NCBI RefSeq assembly: GCF_003573695.1
Contig: NC_039366.1
Span: 161,080,770-161,144,769 of the forward strand
Direction of reading: 5' to 3'
DNA length: 64,000 nucleotides
DNA from: Papaver somniferum
Taxonomy: Eukaryota; Streptophyta; Magnoliopsida; Ranunculales; Papaveraceae
Of the stretch, positions 23,180-33,860 are shown in pieces (within the stretch, counting starts at the first letter, position 1; each line of letters starts with the position of its first letter). A model generated the notes under the pieces. The model worked only from the letters and a program-made list of their open reading frames with translations. It ran no database searches and had not been told where the DNA came from. The position numbers and the translations under genes are program-made.

Positions 23180-24791
23180 ATGTCGAACTGGTATTATAAT
23201 AGCCAATACAATGAGTATCCGACTGAGCAACTTGGACATTATCCTTTTTATGACCATAGTGTGAATAGTGATTGGGAACGCGAAACTTTTGAAGGTTATG
23301 GTCCATACCATTGTGAGCCCAATTATTATCCATATACCCACAGGTCATACGAGAAAAACAATCCTTCTATTTATCTAGAAGAGTCTCTCAAGAGTTTCAA
23401 TGAGTCAACACGGAAGTTATTTATGAAAGATATTTATAATATTCTTCTCCCAGAAGAGTCCGTAGAGCGGTCAACTAAGATATCTCTAGAAGAGACCCTC
23501 AAGCAATTTACTGAGAGTACAAATAGGATTGTGGAAAAACTTGCTCGGGATAGTCTTAATTTCCAGTGTAGTTTTCCCAATACCACCCTCGAAAATAAGG
23601 ATAGTTTTTATTCACATAATCAAGATGACGAGGTTAGAATTAGTAACACTACTTGTTTTGATGAGGTTCGACCTTTTTCATGTTATTATAATGAGGATTG
23701 TGATGAGGATAGTATTGATGAAGAATCTGAAATATATAGGCATAGTGATGAGGAATCTGTTACTCCCAATGAGCTCTTTAATGATAATATTATTTCTAGT
23801 TCAAATCCAAATAATTTTAATAATTACTCACCTATTCAAAAGGACGAGGATTTGACTAGAGATACCCCCGTTTTAGACGATGTAGTATTTCCTGTTTACA
23901 AAGCCGATAATGATTTAGAGGAAAGAGTTTACCCTGAGAATACTGTTTTAGAATCTAGCGATTTAGAAACACTAGTCTTAGAAGATGATAAACTCGTAGA
24001 AATGAGTGAGGATGAACCCAACTTAGAAGAATCAATTGACCATTTCCAGGAATCTGATGACCTAGAAATTAGGGAAGTTGTGACTAGTATTTATAGAGAC
24101 ACAAAAAAACTCTAAGTTTGGGGGTGATTATCATTCTCCGTGTTCTTTAACTCTTAGAAAGTTCCCTCGTGTAGGACTTGACATTTATGCCTCAACCATC
24201 TTACAATATTATCTTCATACATGTTTTACCGAACCTCATGATGTCCAGAAAGAAGCTCAGTTGTTAGAAACCCATCCTATGGTTGATGTGGTTAACCCAG
24301 ACTATGATACCAAGATTGACTTTGTTTTCCCACCAAAAAATTTTCTTCTAATTGTGGGAACATATGATTTTCAGATGTGTCGGTATTTAAGTTTTGAGAC
24401 TAAACCTAATTACTTTAGGATATTAGGGTCGACACATTTTCTTAAGAATGACCATTATTATGGTCAACTTTGTGAGTCAAATCTAATTGAATTAGAGGAT
24501 ACCCAATTATTCAGGTTGTTGTTATGTGCTTCTAAGTTCTTAATTGAGTTTTTCCAGAATCTAATGCCTGAACCGGATCTTAGCTTTGAGGAAATCCAAC
24601 CGATGAAAGCTTTTTATTTAGACCCTTTAATAGAGCCTGAACCTGAACCACAACTAGATGTAGTTGTCTTAAGCAAGGGTATATTCGGTATCTTCTCGGC
24701 CTGTTGCAGTTTCCTCTTCTTGTGGGTAACACTTTTTGATCCAGATGACCCACAATTATTTCGGCTACTGCTATATGGTTCTACGAGGTGA
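23180..24791 (+). pseudogene. Family A ORF, copy 3: near-identical to copy 1, one frameshift
   Basis: Codons 1-311 (23180-24115) encode the same residues as copy 1. It carries the same extra A near 24101-24107, so that break predates the duplication that made copies 1 and 3. Beyond the break, the second frame is open to the terminal DPQLFRLLLYGSTR at 24791 (176 codons from the next ATG at 24261), without the TAA that interrupts copy 1. Small changes include LEDPQ to LEDTQ in the first motif copy. The product and role are unknown. See copy 1 for domain layout. Confidence 0.65.
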
Positions 24792-24942
24792 CTAATTCTT
24801 CCAATGTCTGGATGAAGACTTTAAACTTAGCACTTCTTGGGAGGTAACCCATGCTCATGCAACACGGTAATATCTTTCCTTGACTCTTTTTCTTCAAGTG
24901 GTAACAGTTTATCCTTGTTCATGCTTTTAATTTTATCTTTAG

Positions 24943-24982
24943 AACATTGAGGACAATGTTAGATTTAAGTTTGGGGGTATGG
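24943..24982 (+). promoter_or_regulatory. Internal hairpin plus second polypurine tract, copy A3
   Basis: AACATTG-AGGA-CAATGTT at 24943-24960 followed by AAGTTTGGGGGTA; identical to A1 and A2. Confidence 0.7.
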
Positions 24983-26173
24983 AAGAACTTTTTAGTTGCA
25001 CTTTTGAAACTTCTAGCGTCACATGGTATCCGGTTAGCTAAGTTTACATACTATTTCTCACCGAAAAGATAGAAATTGGAATGCTAGGGATAACAACCTT
25101 TTGAGACATTAGAGAAAAAGACATTGAGATCCTTGAAATTCAGGAGAGAACTTGTTCCTTTTAGAGGGTAACTGTGATGGACCTAACCATACATGATAGA
25201 AAGGCAAGTAGGTCAGGAAATGCCAGAAAGACAAAGCAACCTCACAATGTAGTCTTAGTTACTGGATTGCGACTCTCTCTCAGTAGAAACTTATCATCAT
25301 CAACAAGCGGGGCGACATCAAAATCTATGAAGAAAGTTGAAGACGTTGTAGGTTTAGAAGCAATAATAGAAAAGAATAATTCAAAAATCAAAGTTGAAGT
25401 TATAGGAGCAAATGATATAAGTTGTTAGAATCCATGATACCAAGACATCACAAGTTGCGAAGATCCAAGTTTTGAAAGTCCTTCTCTCAGGGCCATGTAA
25501 ATTGTTGTCTTGTAATTTTTGTTTCCAAAAAAGAAATGAAATGAAATGAAAAAAAACAAATGAAAAAAATGAAAAATGAAAAAAATCATCGTTACGTTTT
25601 GTTCAATAAGGCCAAAGGGAAGTAGAAATTTATAAGTCAAGGAAGAAATCGAAGAGAAGAGTTAATTGTCAAGGTTCTATGAGGTTCAATAGTTTATCAT
25701 CAACAGTTGAAGACCGGAGAAGACGTTGTTTCTACTGAGCACTATGAAAGAGTCGAAGAAAGATACATTTGGTTGCTTTGTTAGTCCGCTTTCAATCTGG
25801 CACAAGATCTTTCTAGCACTGGTTTAACTCATCACACGTAATTAGTCCAGCTGTGTAGCAGATGTCCCTCTCATATTTATCTCTCCCTAATCTTATCCAG
25901 CTGTAAAGCAGCGGACGCATCTTACAATGTTTATCTAGCTGTGTAGCGGATATCTCTTTATCTAGCAGTGTTGCGGATGTGTCTCCCCTTTTCTTCAGTC
26001 AGCTTTAGAGTTGACACCTTTAATTTCTCTGGCATTCTAGTTACTTGAAGATAGGTTGAGAATATGTATGTCCTCATATCTCTTTGGATACTTGTGACTA
26101 ATTAGAAATAATGGTTTTGTGGGTACACCTCTGGCAAACCTTCCCGAGATTAACTCGGTTTATTTTTATTAGT

Positions 26174-26212
26174 TTTGCTCGAGGACTAGAAAATAATAAG
26201 TTTGGGGGTATT
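26174..26212 (+). promoter_or_regulatory. Hairpin plus LTR-proximal polypurine tract, copy A3
   Basis: TTTGCTCG/CTAGAAAA (one extra mismatch compared with A1 and A2) around AGGA, then AAGTTTGGGGGTATT (26198-26212) before LTR A4. Confidence 0.75.
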
Positions 26213-27740
26213 TGATGGACACATTTTTGTGTCTAATTTGTCCTTAATGTTCTGTATTGTTAGTACTCGATTTCGTACTTATTATGGTGTTTTATGTTTT
26301 TGTAGATGTTTTTGGAAAAATAAGCTCTTGCGGCGAAATTGGCTCGAAAAGTGGTGTTTTACACCCCCGAAATGTGTTAAAGGCACCCCAGAAATACGCT
26401 GAAGGAATCCCAGAAAAAATTACTATTTACGCCCAAAAATACTATTTGCACCCCAGGGCAAGTGCTAAAGGGACACCCGTACATGATTAAGGGGAGGACA
26501 TCTTCTTCCCAAAATTCAAAAATGAAAAAAGGCGGGAAAAATGGCAGCAACAATGGCAGAGTTTTCGATCGGATTTTGGAGGAGTTTTTGTGTGATTCAA
26601 TCGCTGAAACTTCATGGGTAGTTGTGACGTGTCCTAAAAAAGCTAGTATGGGTGTTTGTTTCGATCAAATTTGTCTGGATAACTTGGTTTAATCCAAACA
26701 GGGAGTTGGAGGAAAAACATGAGCTTACACGAGTTGTGGTGAATCTAAACGTGTACTGCACGTGTTTGGAAGCCTTAATCAACACTTTGGAACGTGAAGA
26801 AGATTTATAAGGAATTTAATCCAGCTGCAGATGCGTAAAAATCAAAATCATTGATAAAAAAAGAAAGAAAATATCCCGAGTAAAAGAAGATTATTTGGGA
26901 TTAATGGAGGAGATTCAACGCGTGTTTTTTCTTTAAATAGATTTCCTGGGAGTCCTAGAGAGGGGGTCGAGAGTTTGGGGGGCTTTAGAAGGGCTAAGGA
27001 GTGAGAAATCAAGAGGAACAACAAGCTTCCTGTTGTTGTTTTCTGCTGCTGCTGATGCTGAAGAACGCGAAGAACAGACTCCCAAAGACAGTCGTTTTTC
27101 AACAGTGTCAGCGACACAGAGGCGAGGGTCGCAGCACAGTGTTTACAACACTTTCTGTCTGTCGTTTTCTGTAACAGCTGGTTTGTAACACTTATAACTG
27201 TTACAAACCCGGTTTTATTGTATTTCTCATATTCTCATCATTTGTAAACCATTTTTGAGCATCAATGAAATTCTTTGAGAGGTTTTCCAACATGATGAGC
27301 GGCTAATTCTCTCATAACCAAGGCAATGAGGAAGCTATTTACGCATGAATAATTGGTAATTATTTATTCTCTCTAATTTATAATTCACTCAATCATTGCT
27401 TTTGCAGAGTTTTTAATTGTTTGTAAAAATTTTCTTCATTAGTTGTGATTAAATTAGATAGGTTATGCTTTGTTTAGATAATCTATGCTTAGGGGATACA
27501 ATTAATTTTTGAGAATTTTCCAGATTATTTGTCAATTAAGAAATAAGAGTCTTAAAAGATAATTAGAGTTTTGAAATATGTATCATTCAATTTTGCGTCA
27601 TAGTGGAATCTAGTGTCTTGGTTACCTCTCGCCCACTTTGTTAATATTTTTGTATATAATTTTATTAAATCTTTAAATTTAATCTTCACAAGTCCAAGAG
27701 TTTGAACCTCATTACTACAACATCAAAAAAAATACAATCA
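26213..27740 (+). repeat. LTR A4 (right end of array A)
   Basis: It is 1528 bp, starts TGATGGACAC (one change from the others) and ends ATACAATCA. It is followed by the target duplication CCGCG. Its right third matches A2. Confidence 0.9.
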
Positions 27741-27745
27741 CCGCG
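27741..27745. repeat. Right target-site duplication of array A (CCGCG)
   Basis: Same five bases as 9340-9344. No such duplication is seen at the internal LTR junctions of the array. Confidence 0.85.
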
Positions 27746-28660
27746 CGGCCAACCCTCTTTGGGTGAGCGATTTCGAGGCATTGAGCCCTAGTTTGTGTAG
27801 GCCGATCAATCACGCGTAAAGGTGGGTCCACCGTGATCACGTTGACATCTTCGGGGTTGCTTGAAGTTGGATCTAAGCCGTTCAACTAGGCAGGCGAAGA
27901 TGGATGGTCGTGATTGATTTGCGGCAGTTGTGTAATGCCATTGACGCAATTCTTAGGGTTTGGAGGTCGATCGACCTACCCCTTTTGAGAGAGCGATTCG
28001 AGACGCTGCGTTTGGGTTTGAGAAAGTCGGTCGGTCACGTATGAAGGTGGGCCGACAATGATTATGTTAATACCTTCGGGGCCATATAAAATTAAATCTA
28101 AACCACTCGAATCCGCTGGCGAAGATGAGTGGTCGAGAACGATTTGCGGCAGTAATGTGTTGCAGCAAAGTAATTTTAGGTTTTTTGAAACAGCGTGTTC
28201 ACGCTTCTTTGAGCTGGCGTTTTGATGCACTTTAGCCTTGTTATGATCAAGTCGATCGACCACGCGTGGAGTTGGTTCGATGTTGAATGCGTTGGCATCT
28301 CTTTGATCATTCGAAACACGATATAAGCCGTCCAATTAGGATGGCGAAGAAGGACGGATGCGATCGATTAGCGGCAGTTGTATAACGCCGCTTATTCAAT
28401 TTAGGGTTTTCAAAGCTACGTGATCATCCTAGTTCAGTTGAACGATTTAGCGTGTTATTAACTTCCCATGAGCAAATCAATTGCCAAGGGATAATACTGG
28501 GCCTGAAGTGAACGTGTTAGCACTTCCCCGATCGTTTTGGAACACGATCTATGCCGTCCAACTAGGCTGGAAAAGTTGGACGGATATGATGACTTTTGAG
28601 ACCGTTTCTTACGGCTTTAGCTCGTTCGAGCTTCATTTTTATGCAGTGCAAGCGCTCATG
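27741..28660. repeat. Tandem ~225-235 bp repeats with a paired stem in each unit
   Basis: Units begin about 27741, 27966, 28190 and 28425. A fifth is split off at about 9103-9339 by array A. Each contains TTTAGGGTTT-like and GCGGCAGT boxes and a stem around the loop TAGGCTGGCGAA. Stems: CCATCCAAC/GTTGGATGG (9252-9281), CCGTTCAAC/GATGGATGG (27878-27907), CCACTCGAA/GATGAGTGG (28103-28132), CCGTCCAAT/GAAGGACGG (28328-28357), CCGTCCAAC/GTTGGACGG (28554-28583). A 12-base palindrome GGTCGATCGACC is at 27965-27976. Confidence 0.8.
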
Positions 28661-29306
28661 TTTGGGTCGGCGTTTGAAGCGCTCGTGAATGAGCAACACG
28701 GGGGCCGATCAACTAGAGAACTGGTGGGCCCGCCGGTGGTTGCTACGGTGATTGCCTAGTCCTGCTAAGAGTAAGCTATGCTTGTTACATCGTGTGGCCA
28801 AATTGTGTGGTCGTGATCGTTTCTGAGACTAATATTAACAGTCTAGATTTTATTTAAGAAATAAATGTGTGTTTGATCACGCTAACTTTAATTAAAAGTA
28901 TGTGAATACGTTGATCTCTTTGTCAGAGAGATGTAACCAGTATTTTTGTGTGCAGATCCCAATACTAGCACTTCGGGAGATTCATGATACTCTGCTGAGA
29001 GTGAGCATTGATCGTCATGTCATGACAGTATTGAGAGTCCGGCTGGGAACATAGCACGGAAAAAATACAAGGCAAATCATGCATTAGTTAATAATGCTGG
29101 CATAAGATAGAATCCACATAATATTCGGGATTGCTATCACCATTGTAAATGAACTTTATTTATATACTGAGTTGTTCAATACATGTGTAAAGAATGAGGT
29201 TTGAGCACTCGTTATTTTCAAGTGGCCATCATTCCTTTGTAGGATGAAAGCACATTAAATGCAGGGTTTTAAAATTTTGACCCCGAACTAAAAACCACCA
29301 TCAACA

Positions 29307-29323
29307 TTAAGTCCCCTGCTTAG
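29307..29323 (-). other. Polypurine tract of element T
   Basis: The minus strand reads CTAAGCAGGGGACTTAA just before the LTR start TGTTGATGG at 29306. The purine run is short but correctly placed. Confidence 0.5.
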
Positions 29324-29721
29324 CACGTAACAGTGACATTGTTGCGGGGTAAGCACTAGATGGTGACAAATAAAGAAATTCTCAAGAGGAGTTCGATGCA
29401 CATTACCAGGATAAAGATTGGCTTGGTTTTTGCGTAGGGCACATTTCCTTTCAGCGCGGTTATATTTTCAGATAGATAAGTGTCTACTTGATTGTTATCT
29501 CGTATTTGGAGCCTTTATACACGGTGAGTGGAGACTCCTTTTCTTCCTGGGTCCTGCTAATTTGCGAAATATAAAGAAGACGCTGGACCCTTTCCCTCAT
29601 CACAAGATTGCCTTTCTTCCTCGTTCCAGGTATCGTTTCATGCTCATCATGTATTTTAATTTTACAATCAATGACGATCTTTTCTTCTGTCATTAATCAC
29701 GATACCCCTTTTGCAGTAAAT

Positions 29722-30462
29722 ATGATGGGATCTACTGGTGATGATTACTCTTTCACTTTTCCAGAGAAGAGTTTTGAAGTTAACAAACCCGAGGCTGGTG
29801 CGTTTGAGGAGGTGATGGACAAAATAGGTCCTTTGTTTCGCGAAGCTGATCGTGCCATACAAGGTATGTCTCTTCTGCACCTACATCTCGTTCGGGAGCG
29901 CGTTCAGACTTTCTTAACTTCAGTCGACATGGAGGAGGGATGGAGGCGCGATGAAGCGTCTCAACTACCGAGCACGAGAGCTGAAAGGTTTGCAGCTCGT
30001 CTAAAGCGGCGAAGAATCGAGCATGAGCGTCCTTCCAGTGAAAACAAATATGATTTTCCTGTCCGCGATGGAATTGTCATCCTCGATTCTGACATGGACG
30101 AACCAGAGCATCCTCAGAAGGCTGTTGGGTCCGTTCCTGAGGGAGAGATCAAAGTAGTTTCCATGAAAGGTATTGAAGAGACCGTCGGAGGGAAAGCTGA
30201 CTCGGATGCTGAGGAGATCATGATAGTTGCATCTGGAGAAGATGTTGGAGCATCTTCCAAGAATGAAGATGTTGAAGTAGCTTCCAAGGACGCGTCTTCC
30301 GTAAGGAATATTGAAGCGGCCGTTGAGGAAGGCGTCGAAGCGGCGTCAACAGGGGAGGTCGACGTGGCTTCTCCGGAGAATGCAGTACTGGCTTGCGATG
30401 ACGGCGTTATAGCAGTTTCCCACAATTCCTGTGAAGCTACTATTGATCTTTCTGACGACTAG
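29722..30462 (+). CDS. Extra ORF antisense to element T, between its integrase end and 3' LTR
   Basis: The function is unknown. The frame is open from 29608, but the ATG at 29722 is preferred. It follows a TTTTGCAG acceptor-like site, and the upstream part translates to hydrophobic, unlikely sequence. The 247 residues begin with a compact segment (EEVMDKIGPLFREADRAIQG), then a basic nuclear-localisation-like cluster (RLKRRR around residues 93-98 from this start). The acidic tail has a loosely repeated D/EVxxAS motif. An AAGGTATGT donor-like site at about 29861 could mean an intron. AATAAA lies at 30617-30622. Tat-lineage Gypsy elements are known to carry additional ORFs, some antisense, near this position, which fits the T protease and integrase fragments on the minus strand. 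A host-derived origin is possible. Confidence 0.55.
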   Translation: MMGSTGDDYSFTFPEKSFEVNKPEAGAFEEVMDKIGPLFREADRAIQGMSLLHLHLVRERVQTFLTSVDMEEGWRRDEASQLPSTRAERFAARLKRRRIEHERPSSENKYDFPVRDGIVILDSDMDEPEHPQKAVGSVPEGEIKVVSMKGIEETVGGKADSDAEEIMIVASGEDVGASSKNEDVEVASKDASSVRNIEAAVEEGVEAASTGEVDVASPENAVLACDDGVIAVSHNSCEATIDLSDD

Positions 30463-31206
30463 ATTTCCCTTTGTTGCTTTTATTCTTGTTGAATGCTTTC
30501 ACAGTTTGTAAACATTCCTTTTTATGCTCAGCGGTGACTGAGTTTGGGTTTAACTAATCAGTGGTCCTTCTATTCACATTATCTTGAGATCCAATTGTGA
30601 TGCTCTCTAGGATTATAATAAAATTTCTTATTTCATCAATTCACGTATATAACCCGTGATGCATTTTATGTGTACTATCTTCGTGATGATTGTCCATGAT
30701 TTCAAACAACGAAGAACGATGCGATAATGGAAACCACGAACCTTTTTTCCAGTAGGCATAGTTTCGCAAATTTATTGCAGTGATGCTGCTTCACTATTAG
30801 AGTAGATCCTATGATTACCCACATGAATCCCCTTTGCCCTTTCTCCCTGTACGTATTTCCTCCGATGTTTCTCGAAACATATAGGATGTTTCTTTTAGGG
30901 TTTTGTCTTTCTGGTTTGAACTGATGGGTAATGAGGGTTTTAGGTTTTCTCACGACTTTGTGTCATGGTTCGGGGGTAAAGAGGTTTCTAAAAGGAAATA
31001 ATATTTCGATTAATAATGAAACCCTAATTATGAATGCAAGCAGCAATCATTTTGGAGGAATTACAAATATTGCATGAAAAAAGGGGAAATTGCTGAAGGA
31101 AATACTAAAAAGAACGCTGGAGGAAAAGATAGCATAACGTTTTAGATATGGAGAACGCCGGAGGAAATGGTAGCGCGGAGTTTTAGGTATTGTAGGGTTC
31201 AAGCCA
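30463..31206 (+). other. Noncoding DNA downstream of the antisense ORF
   Basis: It contains AATAAA at 30617-30622, about 155 bases after the stop, suitable for 3' end formation on the plus strand. The rest shows no convincing gene. Near 31070-31190, GGAGGAAAT/GCTGGAGGAAAAG-like phrases repeat loosely. Confidence 0.4.
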
Positions 31207-31458
31207 TCATGAGTGAATCGTCACGCCTTCCAGTTTTTCAGCATTGATGAGCTTGCAGTAACCGCCTAAGATAACATCTGCCACCAGGTATGGCTTATCT
31301 TCCTTTTCTGTAGGTGAATCAGGCTGAGCGGTCACTTTCACTTCCATACTCCCAACTTGAAACACAGTCGCCTTTATTACCAAATCTCCAATTTGAAATG
31401 GGTTTGGGCGTTGTACGGCTACTTGATCCTTGGTCTTGCCATCTTTGACCGAGACATC
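31207..31458 (-). pseudogene. Integrase C-terminal-like fragment of element T
   Basis: A minus-strand frame without an ATG, preceded by an in-frame TAA, ends at 31207. It reads NPFQIGDLVIKA, then after a spacer PYLVADVILGGYCKLINAEK. In Gypsy integrases the C-terminal domain typically has a PFQxGDLV(L/I)KxxF segment followed by PYxVxxVxxGGxYxL, so the order and spacing fit. Only about 150 bases of decayed sequence separate it from the protease fragment at 31612, so RT, RNase H and the integrase core have been deleted. This also explains why T cannot move by itself. Confidence 0.45.
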
Positions 31459-31611
31459 TTATAAAATTTTAACAAAGCATTTAAAAGGACCAGCGTCCCA
31501 TTCACATCTCCTAGTGGCGGATGGGTTGTTGATTGGAGCGAGTCCCCGAGCCTTATCAGAAGGAGAAGTGACTAGTTGCAAAAAGGGTTATTCGATGAGA
31601 CTTACTTGGGT

Positions 31612-31974
31612 TCAGAATCTTCTAATGTATGCAGACGGGCTCTCTCTAGGTAATTGCGTCACATTTGTGAGTGATTGATACGACAACAAATAGTCTTCAG
31701 GATTGGATGGCTTGTTGGATATCCTCTCAGGTATAGACACCGGCAAAGGACACACCCCTAAATTTACTTTGTTGTCGTGCACCCATGAGCGCCCCAGAAC
31801 CATATCATAGTTCGGGTAATCTTTCACGATATGAAACTTACCGCGTGTTAGAGCGTCTCCTATCTTGATCGCGAGGTCGGTACACCTATGAGTGTCTCTG
31901 GACTCTCCTTCAGAATTTTTAATTGTGGTCGGGCAATAAACAACGTCCTGCTTCGAGATCTTTGCATCTTTCAA
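31612..31974 (-). pseudogene. Retropepsin C-terminal fragment of element T (Gypsy)
   Basis: The 120-codon frame contains KFHIVKDYPNYDMVLGRSW followed by VHDNKVNL. The YDxVLGRxWL pattern is the second-half hallmark of Gypsy-type aspartic proteases. The segment carrying the active-site D(S/T)G should lie immediately upstream on the minus strand, but array B interrupts T there. The continuing piece (56259-56583) has LIDEVP where LIDxG is expected. A frameshift also separates the two parts (an in-frame TGA follows the 126-bp segment). Downstream residues to 31612 do not continue into RT. Confidence 0.65.
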
Positions 31975-31981
31975 GGCCTTG

Positions 31982-32107
31982 ACGGTGACGATGTTGAAAT
32001 TGGTACTTCATCAATTAGCACGTTGTCGAACTCGACATTCTTCAAGCGAGCGACGGTTAGGATTCCCCAGTTACATCTCGCGTTTCCTAGGAAGGATTGA
32101 GGTTCAG
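31982..32107. repeat. Left copy of a 126-bp host (element T) duplication flanking array B
   Basis: It is identical by eye to 56259-56384. It ends GGTTCAG, directly abutting the TGGTGGGCC end of the first LTR at 32108. At the other border the same 126 bp follow a truncated B internal region and then continue into further T sequence. This is far longer than a 5-bp target duplication. Confidence 0.9.
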
Positions 32108-32925
32108 TGGTGGGCCCGGAGATGTGTAAAATTAAGCGAAATGAAAACGGGGCCTACATGTAATACCGCAAGTGCACGGTCGTCAGTTGTAGCTCGTGCA
32201 AGTACGGGTCGATCCACAGAGACTGGGTGTGTTTTGGAGTTTTCTAGCTATTTTGGGCTCTAAAATGCTATTGTTGGGCTTTGGGCACCAATGGATTTTG
32301 GTAACCAATGGGTTATGATTGTGCTTTGGGCCTTTGAGTTCTTTGGGAATGAACTGGGCTTTAGCTTTAGCCTATCAGTACACTAGGCTTTTGGAGAGAA
32401 CTGTGGACTGGGCTTAACAGTTCACTTGTGAACTGGGCTTGGTAGTGAACTAGGCTTTGGTTTTGAATTTGGGCTTGGGTTCTTTTGATGTGTACTGGGC
32501 TTGGTAACAGTGAACTGGGCCTTAGCCTTTGGCTATAACCTTGAGAATTTACAGTGGGCTTTTGTGACAGAAAATAGAATTGAATTTGGACAGTGAACAG
32601 AATCAAAAGTAAACAGTAACTATGAACAAAATGAACTAAACAGAACAAAAGTAAACAAATCAATGAAACTAAACAGAATGGAAGTGAAACTAAACAATGA
32701 GACTAAACAGAAAACAAAAGCAAAACAGAGTGGAACAAAGTAAAAGTTAAGGTGACAATGAAAGTGACAAAATGTGAGACAATGAACAAGTAAACTAAAA
32801 CATCAAAGAAACTACTAGGTGATGACAGTGACTGGAAACAGTTACATACCAAGGCCTAAGCCAAGGGCAGTGAAGATGATGAAGCTAACAGTGATGACAA
32901 TGCAAGGCCAAGGCAGTGGCTCTAG

Positions 32926-33089
32926 GCATACAAATGGAATGGAAAGGGAATTAGCTTGCTATGAGCACTAATTTCTCCCATTGCTCAATCAAAACAATGC
33001 ATCCTAAGCATACAAATGGAATGGAAAGAGAATTAGCTTGCTATGAGCACTAATTTCTCCCATTGCTCAATCAAAACAATGCTTCAAAG
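32926..33089. repeat. 82-bp direct tandem duplication within LTR B
   Basis: Two adjacent copies beginning GCATACAAATGGAATGGAAAG start at 32926 and 33008. The same pair occurs in LTRs B2 (from about 39418), B4 and B5, so it predates the array. Confidence 0.8.
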
Positions 33090-33852
33090 CTTCTAGCCTA
33101 ACATTCCATCACTTCTTGACAATGAATTGAAACACAGTTGAGCATTTAAACTAACATTAACATTAAACAGAATTAACACTAACAGGATTATCATTAACAG
33201 GGGACAAACAGGAAATTGAAACATGCACAAACATTAAACATCAAAACAGGAACTGAAACAAGACAGAATTTTAACATGCAATAAACTGAAATTGAAGCAG
33301 GAATTGAAATTGAAAACAGGAAATTGAAACATAAACCCTAAATTGATATTGAAATTAAAAACAGAAATTAAAACTAAGGTATCCCATATTAGGGGGTATC
33401 TCGGCTAACCCAAGCACACCCCTCACACGTTCTACAAACCCCAGTATTTATACCCTAAATTAGGGTTCATCCAAAATTCCCCAAAAATCAAAAAGATGAA
33501 ATTAGGTTTTCTATTTTACCTAACTCGTTTGGTCTTGTCGAACCCATGTGTCTTCTGCTGCTCTTCTTTCATTCTCTCCATGCGCATGTGATGAATCATA
33601 GCCATCTACCTTGTTTTCCCATATCAAAACCCTAGCAGTGGGTAGGGTTTGTGCTATGGGCTAACTAGGGTGATGGGTACGTTTCTAGGGTGAAGTAGGG
33701 TGGTTGTTGGAGCTGGTGGAAGTGGTGACGTATGGTGGAGAAGGTGGTGGTGTACGGTGGCGGACATGGTGTTCGGTGGAGAAGGTGGTACGGGCAGAGA
33801 GGAAGAAAGAGAAGGAGAAGTGAAAATGATTAGGGTTTCTTCTTTTTTTGGG

Positions 33853-33860
33853 TTATATAT
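33853..33860 (-). promoter_or_regulatory. Probable TATA box of LTR B
   Basis: The minus strand reads ATATATAA, preceded by CCTAGG. It is conserved in LTRs B2, B4 and B5 within GGGTTATATATCCTAGGG. It would leave about 0.75 kb of U3 and about 1.7 kb of R-U5. Confidence 0.5.

Larger units (their letters stand above)
9345..27740 (+). mobile_element. Array A: four LTRs alternating with three internal regions of a non-autonomous Gypsy-type element
   Basis: The array reads LTR (9345-10817), internal (10818-15022), LTR (15023-16551), internal (16552-20579), LTR (20580-22116), internal (22117-26212), LTR (26213-27740). Only the outermost ends have a target duplication (CCGCG). Each internal region has a tRNA-Asp-like PBS, one broken ORF of about 540 codons and a PPT. 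No protease, RT, RNase H or integrase is visible, so movement would depend on enzymes from another element. Regions 1 and 3 are nearly identical. Region 2 is diverged in its left half and near-identical in its right half. Confidence 0.9.
27741..29306 (-). repeat. Right piece of the LTR of element T
   Basis: On the minus strand the LTR begins TGTTGATGGTGG at 29306, directly after a purine tract, and runs to 27741. It continues at 9344 down to about 8736. Total LTR length would be about 2.2 kb without array A. The TGTTGATGGTGG start with preceding GCAGGGGAC is, from memory, typical of Tat-lineage Gypsy LTRs. Besides the tandem hairpin repeats, 28661-29300 shows no gene. Confidence 0.6.

Noticed and set aside
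27741..28660. CRISPR-like or bacterial repeat array
   Set aside because: Units are long, degenerate and without unique spacers of fixed size; the context is a plant LTR.
31430..31678. 82-codon plus-strand frame in element T
   Set aside because: Lies antisense across the protease and integrase-end fragments; a shadow frame.
31982..32107. Interpretation of the 126-bp duplication as a long target-site duplication
   Set aside because: At the right border the B element is broken inside its internal region rather than ending in an LTR, so the duplication is not the product of a normal integration.
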